Positions 17,501 through 25,252 of a stretch of DNA of 38,442 bases are shown one piece after another. The translations under genes and the position numbers were made by a program. This stretch comes from an uncultured Lachnospiraceae bacterium (GTDB lineage: Bacteria; Bacillota; Clostridia; Lachnospirales; Lachnospiraceae): assembly GCA_946544235.1 (NCBI GenBank), contig CAMNMC010000117.1, positions 1 to 38,442 of the forward strand, given 5' to 3'. Positions within the stretch are counted from its first letter, which is position 1. Each line of letters opens with the position of its first letter. A model generated the notes under the pieces. That model ran no database searches, had not been told where the DNA came from, and saw only the letters and a program-made list of their open reading frames with translations.

Positions 17501-18430
17501 TTATTTAGGTCTCTTAACCTTCTCAATAACAGCATTTATTATCTGATCCGGCGTATACTTGTTCATCCTCGACCGGGTTGTCAGTACAAGTCTGTGAGGA
17601 AGTGTAACCTTAGCCATCGAGATAATATCCTCAGGGATGACAAAGTCCCTTCCGGAAACAAGCGCCGCTGCTCTCGATGCAGCCAGAAGATCAAGTCCGG
17701 CTCTCGGAGACAGACCATATTCAAGATTATCATTACTACGGGATGAATCCACGATCGTAAGTGCATACTGTATGATCTCATCCGTCATCGTAACCTTGCT
17801 TGCGTCTTCACGCAGTTTTAAAATATCGGCAGCCGAAGCAACTGCAGAGAGTTCCTCAAGAAATTCACCTGACAGGAATTTCTTCGCCATCTCCATCTGC
17901 ATTTCCATTTTAGGATAACCTATTGACAACTTCATCATAAATCTGTCCAGCTCGGCTTCAGGAAGTACGTAGGTTCCGATCTGCTCAACCGGATTCTCCG
18001 TTGCGATGACCATAAAGAGTTCCGGCAGCTTATAGGTTGTACCGTCTATAGTAACCTGATGCTCTTCCATCGCCTCTAGAAGCGCCGACTGAGTCTTCGG
18101 CGGAGTTCTGTTGATCTCATCGGCCAGAATGATCTCGTTAAATACAGGTCCCTTTACAACTCTGAATTCAGCCTTTCCGGCATCATAGATTGTTGTGCCT
18201 GTAATATCCGTCGGAAGCGTATCCGGAGTGAACTGTATTCTCGAGAAGCCCGCATCAACGGATCTTGCAAGTGCCTTCGCAAATGTCGTCTTACCGACTC
18301 CCGGCACATCCTCCAGAAGAACATGTCCTCCCGCAAGCAAGGCAATAAGGACATTGTTGATCACACTCTCCTTGCCTATAAATCTCTTCCCCACATTAAG
18401 TTTAATGTCTGATAAAATGCTCATATTCAT
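17501..18430 (-). CDS. MoxR family AAA+ ATPase
   Basis: From ATG 18430 the protein has 309 residues, the usual length. Walker A is GVGKTTFAKALA, Walker B EIILADEINRTPPKTQSALLEAMEE, and sensor 1 VIATENPVEQIGTYVLPEAELDRF; all are intact. The frame is open up to 18553, but that extension runs through hairpin B and has no family similarity, so I reject it. ATG 18430 and ATG 18424 (MSILSD) both lack a recognisable Shine-Dalgarno site, which is unusual here. It heads the MoxR-DUF58-transglutaminase operon and probably acts as a chaperone-like remodeller for the partner proteins. Confidence 0.92.
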   Translation of the reverse strand: MNMSILSDIKLNVGKRFIGKESVINNVLIALLAGGHVLLEDVPGVGKTTFAKALARSVDAGFSRIQFTPDTLPTDITGTTIYDAGKAEFRVVKGPVFNEIILADEINRTPPKTQSALLEAMEEHQVTIDGTTYKLPELFMVIATENPVEQIGTYVLPEAELDRFMMKLSIGYPKMEMQMEMAKKFLSGEFLEELSAVASAADILKLREDASKVTMTDEIIQYALTIVDSSRSNDNLEYGLSPRAGLDLLAASRAAALVSGRDFVIPEDIISMAKVTLPHRLVLTTRSRMNKYTPDQIINAVIEKVKRPK

Positions 18431-18453
18431 TAATTCTATATTAAATATGTGAC

Positions 18454-18526
18454 TGCATCGTGGACACAAATACCCCTTCAGTTGTAGATAAAATACGCCT
18501 TCAGGGGTATTTGTGTCCACGATGCA
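18454..18526. repeat. Hairpin B with conserved apical sequence
   Basis: Arms 18454-18476 and 18504-18526 are perfectly complementary (23 bp, ending in CCCC/GGGG). The 27-nt loop, read on the minus strand, is TGAAGGCGTATTT, TAT, CTACAACTGAA. It is in opposite orientation to hairpin C and lies 24 nt upstream of the MoxR start. Confidence 0.8.
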
Positions 18527-18576
18527 TAAGTTTTTCTCTAATCCTTCAATCATTGCTATTTGCCAAAGAGTTAATC

Positions 18577-18647
18577 GATTCTCACATATATATGCCCCTG
18601 AAGGCGTATTTCACCTACAACTGAAGGGGCATATATATGTGAGAATC
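18577..18647. repeat. Hairpin C with conserved apical sequence
   Basis: Arms 18577-18598 and 18626-18647 are perfectly complementary (22 bp, ending in CCCC/GGGG). The 27-nt loop, read on the plus strand, is TGAAGGCGTATTT, CAC, CTACAACTGAA. It lies 25 nt after the UPF0371 stop codon. B and C together fill the 241-nt gap before MoxR. Confidence 0.8.
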
Positions 18648-18671
18648 AGCCATAATCCTATAGCATAGCAA

Positions 18672-20156
18672 TTATTGATGATACATTTTATTGGTCTGGT
18701 ATTTGGGTTCGCAGGTCAGATACACTCCAAGCTTTGAAAATACATTTTCATCAATACTTGAAAGAATAACCGACGAATGTGCCTCACATCCGCGAAGCTT
18801 ATCCAGCTGTGCAAGGGCAAGACGTGCATTTTCATCATTCTCTGCACACATGGTAAGTGCGATGAGCACCTCGTTTATATGCATAAGAGGATTGTGGTCG
18901 CCCAGATGCTTAACCTTCAGCTGCTGTATCGGTTCGATAACCGATGGTGCAAGAAGGATGATCTCATCCGCAAGTCCTGCAAGATGCTTCAGAGCGTTCA
19001 GGAGCATAGCTGATGAAGCGCCGAGAAGATTTGTTGTCTTACCGCTGATAACTGTTCCGTCATCGAGCTCGATAGCCGCTGCAGGAAGTCCTGTAAGCTC
19101 AGCTTTGACATTTGCGGCTGTTGCGCATTTTCTGCTTTCAAGACCTATTCCTGCCTGCTGCATTATGGTCTCGATTCTTCTTACGATCTCAGGACGTCCG
19201 CCACCCTTTCTGAGTGAGCAGCTTTCCTTATAATATCTTCTGATGATCTCCTGCTTTCCGGCCTCTCTTGTTGCTTCATCGTCAGAAATACAGTTTCCTG
19301 CCATATTTACGCCCATGTCCGTAGGTGACTTATAAGGCGAATCCCCATAGATCTTCTTGAACATGGCATTAAGAACAGGAAATACCTCTATATCTCTGTT
19401 GTAATTAACGGTTGTCACTCCGTAAGCCTCAAGGTGGTACGGATCGATCTCATTTATATCGCTGAGGTCAGCTGTAGCTGCTTCGTATGCAAGGTTTACC
19501 GGATGCTGAAGAGGGATATTCCAGATAGGGAAGGTCTCGAACTTAGCATAGCCTGCCTTAACTCCTCTCTGGTTCTCCTTGTAGAGCTGAGACAGACATA
19601 CAGCCATCTTACCGCTTCCCGGACCCGGTGCAGTTACAACAACCAGCGGCTTTTCTGTCTCTATATAATCATTCTTTCCAAAGCCCTCATCGCTGATGAT
19701 GAGCGGAATATTGTTCGGATAACCATTGATCGGATAGTGTCTGTAAACCTTCATACCGAGACTCTCAAGTCTCTTCTGATATTTGATTGCTCTCTCCTGT
19801 CCGTTAAAGCGTGTAAGTACAACGCTTCCTACGAAGAGCCCATAGCCTCTGAAGGCATCGATCAGACGAAGCACATCGATATCGTAGGTGATGCCGAGGT
19901 CACCTCTTACCTTATTTTTCTCTATGTCATTTGCATTGATGACTATGACTATCTCCGCATCATCCTTCAGCTGGGTAAGCATCCTGATCTTACTGTCCGG
20001 AGCAAAGCCCGGGAGAACTCTTGATGCATGGTAATCATCGAAAAGCTTTCCGCCGAATTCCATATAAAGCTTTCCGCCAAAATTAGATATTCTCTCCCTG
20101 ATCTTCTCTGACTGCATTGAGAGATATTTGTCATTGTCAAAACCTATCCTGCTCAT
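18672..20156 (-). CDS. UPF0371 / DUF1846 family protein
   Basis: 494 residues from ATG 20156, which has GGAAGGA about 7 nt upstream; the frame is open 14 codons further but without a ribosome site. The N-terminus MSRIGFDNDKYLSMQSEKIRERI and internal VTAPGPGSGKMAVCLSQLYKE (Walker-A-like loop, about 187-207) are characteristic of this family, widespread in Firmicutes. A structural relation to nucleotide-binding folds is known, but no reaction is established to my knowledge. The gene stands alone between the FHA/ATPase gene and hairpins C and B. Function is left open. Confidence 0.9.
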   Translation of the reverse strand: MSRIGFDNDKYLSMQSEKIRERISNFGGKLYMEFGGKLFDDYHASRVLPGFAPDSKIRMLTQLKDDAEIVIVINANDIEKNKVRGDLGITYDIDVLRLIDAFRGYGLFVGSVVLTRFNGQERAIKYQKRLESLGMKVYRHYPINGYPNNIPLIISDEGFGKNDYIETEKPLVVVTAPGPGSGKMAVCLSQLYKENQRGVKAGYAKFETFPIWNIPLQHPVNLAYEAATADLSDINEIDPYHLEAYGVTTVNYNRDIEVFPVLNAMFKKIYGDSPYKSPTDMGVNMAGNCISDDEATREAGKQEIIRRYYKESCSLRKGGGRPEIVRRIETIMQQAGIGLESRKCATAANVKAELTGLPAAAIELDDGTVISGKTTNLLGASSAMLLNALKHLAGLADEIILLAPSVIEPIQQLKVKHLGDHNPLMHINEVLIALTMCAENDENARLALAQLDKLRGCEAHSSVILSSIDENVFSKLGVYLTCEPKYQTNKMYHQ

Positions 20157-20239
20157 TTTGTTATCCTTCCTGATGTTTAATATACTTAAAACTATCATAA
20201 CCCTGTGATCGTTATTTCAATCTCACGGGAGAATATACT

Positions 20240-22225
20240 TTATTTAACAATTATCCTGCCTGCAAGCTTCTTCAGGCTTGCAGCTTCTGCAAGATCATTT
20301 ACACTTAATCTGTCATAATTTCTGAAATGCTCTATCCTTGCCGTGATCTCAAGTCCTCCGAATACTCCCGAATCAGCTGTCGCATCGATTTCAGTATCCT
20401 GATAATCATTGCATACATATATGGTTTTATTTGCTGCAATGACGGAAATAAGGTCAGCAAAGAGCTGTGTTGCTTCAAAGGTTCTCTCATCCTGCTTGGT
20501 AACGACCAGCAGCTGGTCACATTTCTCGATCATCCATTTAGAAAGATCATCTATGGTAGAATCCGCATCAACTATGACAATATCATATCTGTCGGAAACT
20601 GTTGCCTCCTTGATGATATCAACATATGTTCTGCTTGTGATGCCCGCATAGGCAGAGATGCTTGTTCGCTTTATCTCCTGCAGGAACTCAAAGCCCTCTT
20701 TCCTGATATATTGTCTTACCTTGCGGAATTCGCCCGCTTCAACAATCCTTTCATCCTCGACCATATCCTCACAGCCAAGAAGCCTTCCAAAGGTCTGATA
20801 AGGTGAGGTACAGATGTATAAAACTCTGTTGCCCGAAGCAGCAAGTATGCGGCTTAATGCAAGTGCAACAGTTGTCTTGCCGACTCCTCCGGCTGCAGAA
20901 TAAACCATAAGAAGTCTGGCCGGATTCTCTGAAGAGATCATCTCAGCCGGCTGCACTGTAGTTCCAACTGCCTGCTCCGCAGCAGTCTCGCCCTGCAATC
21001 CATTGTTTTCTGCTGTCGGCGCTCCGACTACATGCACAGGTTCTGCATTCTTCACTGAAGGTGCTGCCATATGATCCGACGCCTCCGTAGCGGATGCGAT
21101 CGGTGCGGAAGCCGCCATGCTCCTGATCACGCCCGTTGCAGTCAGCTTGTCAACGGCCTCCCTGACCTGAGCCTTGGCCGCTGCGTCTCCAAGAAGAACC
21201 TCCTTAGGGAACTTTATGAGAAAATCACATTTACCGATCCTGAGGGTATCATTATCAGATATGTATCTCGCTTCACCGCTCTTAAGCCTTGAACCGTTTA
21301 CAAAGGTTCCGTTGGCACTGCCCAGATCTATCACGGCAATCTTGTTTCCGACCTGTGATATCTTACAATGAATACGGCTTGCCGATGCATCGGGAACAGC
21401 TCCGTCACAGGTATCCGAGCTTCTTCCGATAACATAATTATCATTTGTCACCACAAGCTCCGGAAGCTTTCCGTTAAGATGAGTAAGCGTTATAGCCGGC
21501 ATATTTCTCGCAGCCAGATATCCGGTATGTCCCGGAACATCAGCCTTCACCGGCTGTGGCTGCGCCACCGTAAGCTCAGAGGTGTCCTTTATATTGGCAA
21601 TTGATACTCTTGACTTGGAATCCTCTTCGCTCAGCTTGTCATACACCTCGGTGATGCTCAGATTTTCATCCATAAGCCACTCTATCACGTCGTCCGCTCT
21701 GTCGCCCTGAAGATTCTGCTGTTTCTTCATAAATCTGGCAAATACATCTCTTACTTCATTTTCAAACAGAACCGCTTTGACCGGCACCTTCTGGATCACA
21801 GGTGCGTATACACCCTTGACCTTTTTTGTTTTGGGATCGATATATATCCTTGACAGAGAGGTTATGATATTTTCCTCCTTAAGGATATTACTCTCCTTCG
21901 TTTTGATCACTATTCCCAGGAAGTCCTTAACGATCTCAATAAACCGCGGGAGAGTCAGCCCTTCCGCAAGTTCCGAAATACTCTTAAGATTATTTACAAC
22001 ATAATAAAAGGCATTCTGACCATTAAAATTTCCATACATAACATTGGCAAAGGTTTCATCCCTGCCTTCAGTTATCAGATTATATTCATCAGCGGCAACA
22101 CATGTCGGATCATTAATGATATAGACAAAATCGCCGCCTGCGGTCTGTTCTGTCAATGTACCATCGATCAAAAACCTGTTCAAATCTGCCACATCCTTTC
22201 TGTAAATATCAAGAATCAATGACAT
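20240..22225 (-). CDS. DUF6382-like / FHA / ParA-like ATPase protein
   Basis: 661 residues from ATG 22225. Three parts can be seen. Residues 1-170 resemble the N-terminal domain (DUF6382) that precedes FHA domains in Clostridia. An FHA phosphothreonine-binding domain at about 258-340 contains YVIGRSSDTCDG, SRIHCKI and DLGSANGTFVNG. A low-complexity Ala-rich linker (350-435) follows. A deviant-Walker ATPase (437-661) has MVYSAAGGVGKTTVALAL and YDIVIVDADS, close to CpaE/TadZ/MinD. Such proteins often sit beside Flp/Tad pilus genes; none are here. There is no clear Shine-Dalgarno site. The stop lies 83 nt before the UPF0371 start; the hybrid kinase gene lies 93 nt upstream and may be co-transcribed. 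Confidence 0.85.
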   Translation of the reverse strand: MSLILDIYRKDVADLNRFLIDGTLTEQTAGGDFVYIINDPTCVAADEYNLITEGRDETFANVMYGNFNGQNAFYYVVNNLKSISELAEGLTLPRFIEIVKDFLGIVIKTKESNILKEENIITSLSRIYIDPKTKKVKGVYAPVIQKVPVKAVLFENEVRDVFARFMKKQQNLQGDRADDVIEWLMDENLSITEVYDKLSEEDSKSRVSIANIKDTSELTVAQPQPVKADVPGHTGYLAARNMPAITLTHLNGKLPELVVTNDNYVIGRSSDTCDGAVPDASASRIHCKISQVGNKIAVIDLGSANGTFVNGSRLKSGEARYISDNDTLRIGKCDFLIKFPKEVLLGDAAAKAQVREAVDKLTATGVIRSMAASAPIASATEASDHMAAPSVKNAEPVHVVGAPTAENNGLQGETAAEQAVGTTVQPAEMISSENPARLLMVYSAAGGVGKTTVALALSRILAASGNRVLYICTSPYQTFGRLLGCEDMVEDERIVEAGEFRKVRQYIRKEGFEFLQEIKRTSISAYAGITSRTYVDIIKEATVSDRYDIVIVDADSTIDDLSKWMIEKCDQLLVVTKQDERTFEATQLFADLISVIAANKTIYVCNDYQDTEIDATADSGVFGGLEITARIEHFRNYDRLSVNDLAEAASLKKLAGRIIVK

Positions 22226-22318
22226 ATATTTTATCAAAATACAGTTTCAAAAACAACTCTGATATATACATCATCCTCAACCAATAGGCCTCTTAATGTG
22301 AAGTTCCGAGGTGTCCGG

Positions 22319-25081
22319 TTATTCTGCCGAAAGCTTTCCGGCAAGAGCCTTATACACCTCAATAACAGCGCCGTGATGCGTCTTAACAAAGTCACCGTCA
22401 CCGGCAGCCGCAGCTTCCTCAAGCTCTTTGGCCTTTTCAAACATCTCTGATGCTCCTATCGTTTTGGAAGCACTCTTGACAGAGTGTATCAGTATCTTGT
22501 AATCCTTCAGATTATCAGCCTTCAGGAAATCCTCGAGCTGGCTTATCTTCTCAGGTGCATCATTCGCATAATCATTTATTATCTCAAGATAAAACTCCTC
22601 ATCATTGCCACAGTAGGTAAGACCATCTGTTGTATTTAAACCTATTTTTTCAAGTTCAGCCAGTGTAAGCTTTCCACCTGTTTCCATATTGTCTCCTTCT
22701 GTCACTTCAAATGTCATTATTTCAAACTCTTCCGTATCCGCCTTCCCGGCAGTCTTTATTTCATCGCCTGATCTCACTCTGTCACGAGACCCATCCGATG
22801 TCTCATCAGATGTCTCATCAGAACCCGCGCCGAAAAGTTCATCCACCAAAACGGTTTCTTCCATCTGCACAGGACTTTCGGTTTCCGGAAGCATCTCATT
22901 TTCATCCGAACCTGTCACTGCGCCTGTCAGATATTTCTTAAATATCTTCTCAAGCCCGGCCAGCTCGATTGGCTTAGAGAGATAATCATCAAAGCCCGCC
23001 TCAAGGTACTGCTCCCTCGCACCCACTACTGCATTTGCGGTAAGCGCGATCACCTTGGTATCGCCAACCAGGTCATTATCCTTCAGATATTTCAAAGTCT
23101 CAAGGCCGTCCATCTCAGGCATCATATGATCGAGGAAAAGCATATCGAAACGCTGTTCCCTCATCACCTTGATAGTCTCTTTACCTGAACCGCATATGGT
23201 AGGTTTGATGCCGAAGAGCTTCATCAGATTGGCTGCAACCTTGCGGTTTACTTCATTATCATCCGTAAGGATTATCTTTGCATCCGGTACAGTGAGAGTC
23301 ACCGTGCTGGCCGCACTCTTGCTGTGGTGCTCCTTAGCCGTAACACTGTATTCACCGACCGGTGACTTATCCACGATCTCCAGAGGAAGTTCAAAATAGA
23401 ACTCCGATCCTACGCCGTATTCACTCTTTATCTTAAGCTCACTTCCCATCATGATGAGAAGTCTTGTTACTATGGAGATGCCCAGTCCGGTACCTTCGAT
23501 ATGGCGGTTCTTCTTCTCATCAACACGCTCGAAGGAGATGGAAAGCTTATCAATGTCTTCTTTCCTTATACCTATTCCGGTATCCTTTACCGAAACCAGA
23601 AGACTGCATTTGTTATTCTCTGTCTTCAGATTCTTTATCGATAACTGAACATAACCTTTTTCAGTGTATTTAACCGCATTTGTCAGAAGGTTCATTATAA
23701 CCTGACTGATCCTGACATCATCGCCAAGAAGCTTCGAAGGCACTGTTTCATCAAGGTCGATCTTAAGCGCCAGTCCCTTGGTCTTCGCTCTCTCACTAAT
23801 GGAATTGACAAGTCCGTTCACCAGTATCTTGATCTCAAATTCCGCAGGAACCAGGTTCATCTTGCCGTCCTCGATCTTGGAAAAATCAAGGATGGTATTT
23901 ATTATCGAAAGAAGCGTCTTGCCTGCACTCTTGATATTTGTTGAATAATCCAGAGTGTTCGGCTCCTTTGATTCATGAAGGATCATCTCGTTCATTCCGA
24001 GGATGGCATTTATAGGAGTTCTTATCTCGTGGCTCATGTCTGCCAGGAAATCACTCTTGGCTTTATTTGCACTGTCGGCAGCAGATTTCTCGAGCTTCAG
24101 AACCTTTGCCTCGTAGTCCTTCCTTCTCTCGCTCTCCTTCATCTCTTCCATCCTGAGATAGTTCTTGCGCTCACTTCTGTAGCCCAGAAGATAGAAGGTT
24201 GAAATAAGGATAAATACTATTATTGCGATGATGATGGTTACAAAGAGAAGCATCATCGGAGCGCTGTAGAGTTCGGCATTCTTGGTGATAACGACCAGAT
24301 ACCACTGATCCATAACCTCATCGACAAATACTGTGCATTTTTCGTCGTCGATCTTCGTCGTAAAATTTCCTTTGCCGGTCTTCACAACCTTCTGAAAGAA
24401 ATCATGCTGTTCCTCCAGATCATTATAATTCTTTCCGTTCTCTCTCCTGTCATGGTGAGCGATCACCATTCCGTCCTTGTTTACAACATAGCCGTAACCA
24501 TAGCCGTTGATCTGGATTTCCTCAACGATCTCCTGAACGCCGTTAAGCGTAAGATCAAGGGCAAGTGCGTTGTTGTTATCGGACAGAGCCTTGCCGACCG
24601 AAATGATCACATTGCCGGTCTGTGCATCAACATAAGGCGGAACGATGACTACCTCACCCTCATGGGAAACGATAAATTTATACCAGTCTCTTGCCTTCGG
24701 ATCATAATCTTCAGGTGGAACCCAGCCAACGCCGTCGACATATACATCGTTGATAACACCGTAGATTCCGGTGTAGCTCTCATCAAACTGTTCCTCTGTT
24801 CCTGAGGACTCTCTGGTAATATATTCGATTATTTCTTCACTGGATGCACCGTTTGAAGCCATATGATCAACTGTATCGGCTGCAACCCACAGGACACTCT
24901 TCGCAGTATTGAGATAATTCTCAAGATCAGCCGTAATAGCTGCCGTCTTGTCTTCACCCAGTTCCTGAACAGATGAAAAGGCTGTTCTGAATACGACTCT
25001 CGCACTAAAAATAACCATAAGTGTCATCAGAATAAAGGTTGCCGTAAGTATTAGTATCAGATTTTTTCTGCTTCTCATCAT
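22319..25081 (-). CDS. Hybrid sensor histidine kinase (dCache-like, HisKA, HATPase, REC, HPt)
   Basis: 920 residues from ATG 25081. The frame extends to GTG 25135, but the promoter at 25146-25174 would start transcription only a few nt before that GTG, and GGGA precedes 25081. Order: helix 7-30; extracellular dCache-like sensor 31-270 (DPKARDWYK, VDAQTGNVIISVGKAL); helix 275-298; coiled coil 305-345; HisKA with H351 in DMSHEIRTPINAILGM; HATPase with NLLTNAVKY, DTGIGI and GTGLGI; receiver with D651 (LFLDHMMPEMDG); acidic linker 720-800; HPt with H866 in IHSVKSASKTIGA. The complete His-Asp-His relay suggests phosphate passes to a separate response regulator, most simply the divergent one at 25253. 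Confidence 0.93.
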   Translation of the reverse strand: MMRSRKNLILILTATFILMTLMVIFSARVVFRTAFSSVQELGEDKTAAITADLENYLNTAKSVLWVAADTVDHMASNGASSEEIIEYITRESSGTEEQFDESYTGIYGVINDVYVDGVGWVPPEDYDPKARDWYKFIVSHEGEVVIVPPYVDAQTGNVIISVGKALSDNNNALALDLTLNGVQEIVEEIQINGYGYGYVVNKDGMVIAHHDRRENGKNYNDLEEQHDFFQKVVKTGKGNFTTKIDDEKCTVFVDEVMDQWYLVVITKNAELYSAPMMLLFVTIIIAIIVFILISTFYLLGYRSERKNYLRMEEMKESERRKDYEAKVLKLEKSAADSANKAKSDFLADMSHEIRTPINAILGMNEMILHESKEPNTLDYSTNIKSAGKTLLSIINTILDFSKIEDGKMNLVPAEFEIKILVNGLVNSISERAKTKGLALKIDLDETVPSKLLGDDVRISQVIMNLLTNAVKYTEKGYVQLSIKNLKTENNKCSLLVSVKDTGIGIRKEDIDKLSISFERVDEKKNRHIEGTGLGISIVTRLLIMMGSELKIKSEYGVGSEFYFELPLEIVDKSPVGEYSVTAKEHHSKSAASTVTLTVPDAKIILTDDNEVNRKVAANLMKLFGIKPTICGSGKETIKVMREQRFDMLFLDHMMPEMDGLETLKYLKDNDLVGDTKVIALTANAVVGAREQYLEAGFDDYLSKPIELAGLEKIFKKYLTGAVTGSDENEMLPETESPVQMEETVLVDELFGAGSDETSDETSDGSRDRVRSGDEIKTAGKADTEEFEIMTFEVTEGDNMETGGKLTLAELEKIGLNTTDGLTYCGNDEEFYLEIINDYANDAPEKISQLEDFLKADNLKDYKILIHSVKSASKTIGASEMFEKAKELEEAAAAGDGDFVKTHHGAVIEVYKALAGKLSAE

Positions 25082-25145
25082 ATTATTTTTCCCAATCACA
25101 CATGACGCAAAACGTCCGTCTAAAAAAACTTTCACCCATTTATAC

Positions 25146-25174
25146 AGTATACTGATATAAAGTATTCATTTCAA
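25146..25174 (-). promoter_or_regulatory. Sigma-A promoter of the hybrid kinase gene
   Basis: Minus strand TTGAAA (25174-25169), 17 nt, TATACT (25151-25146); each box has one mismatch. The implied transcript start near 25139 argues for the ATG at 25081 as the kinase start. Confidence 0.7.
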
Positions 25175-25184
25175 CATCTTTTAC

Positions 25185-25213
25185 TGTAAATATCAGATAA
25201 AATCTGTTATGAT
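25185..25213 (+). promoter_or_regulatory. Extended -10 promoter of the response regulator with a spacer palindrome
   Basis: TGTTATGAT (25205-25213) is an extended -10 element. The -35 position (25185-25190, TGTAAA) is weak, as is common for this class. The palindrome CAGATAAAATCTG (25194-25206) fills the spacer, where a bound protein would block RNA polymerase. It sits between the divergent kinase and regulator genes, so autoregulation is possible. Confidence 0.5.
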
Positions 25214-25252
25214 ATATTTTGATTTCGGATAGCGGTCAGCCATACCGATAAT

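Noticed and set aside
18431-18553. Longer N-terminus for the MoxR ATPase
   Set aside because: The extension is read through a perfect 23-bp hairpin, has no family similarity, and has no ribosome site.
25082-25135. GTG start at 25135 for the hybrid kinase
   Set aside because: It lies only a few nt after the predicted transcript start. ATG 25081 has GGGA upstream and directly precedes the first membrane helix.
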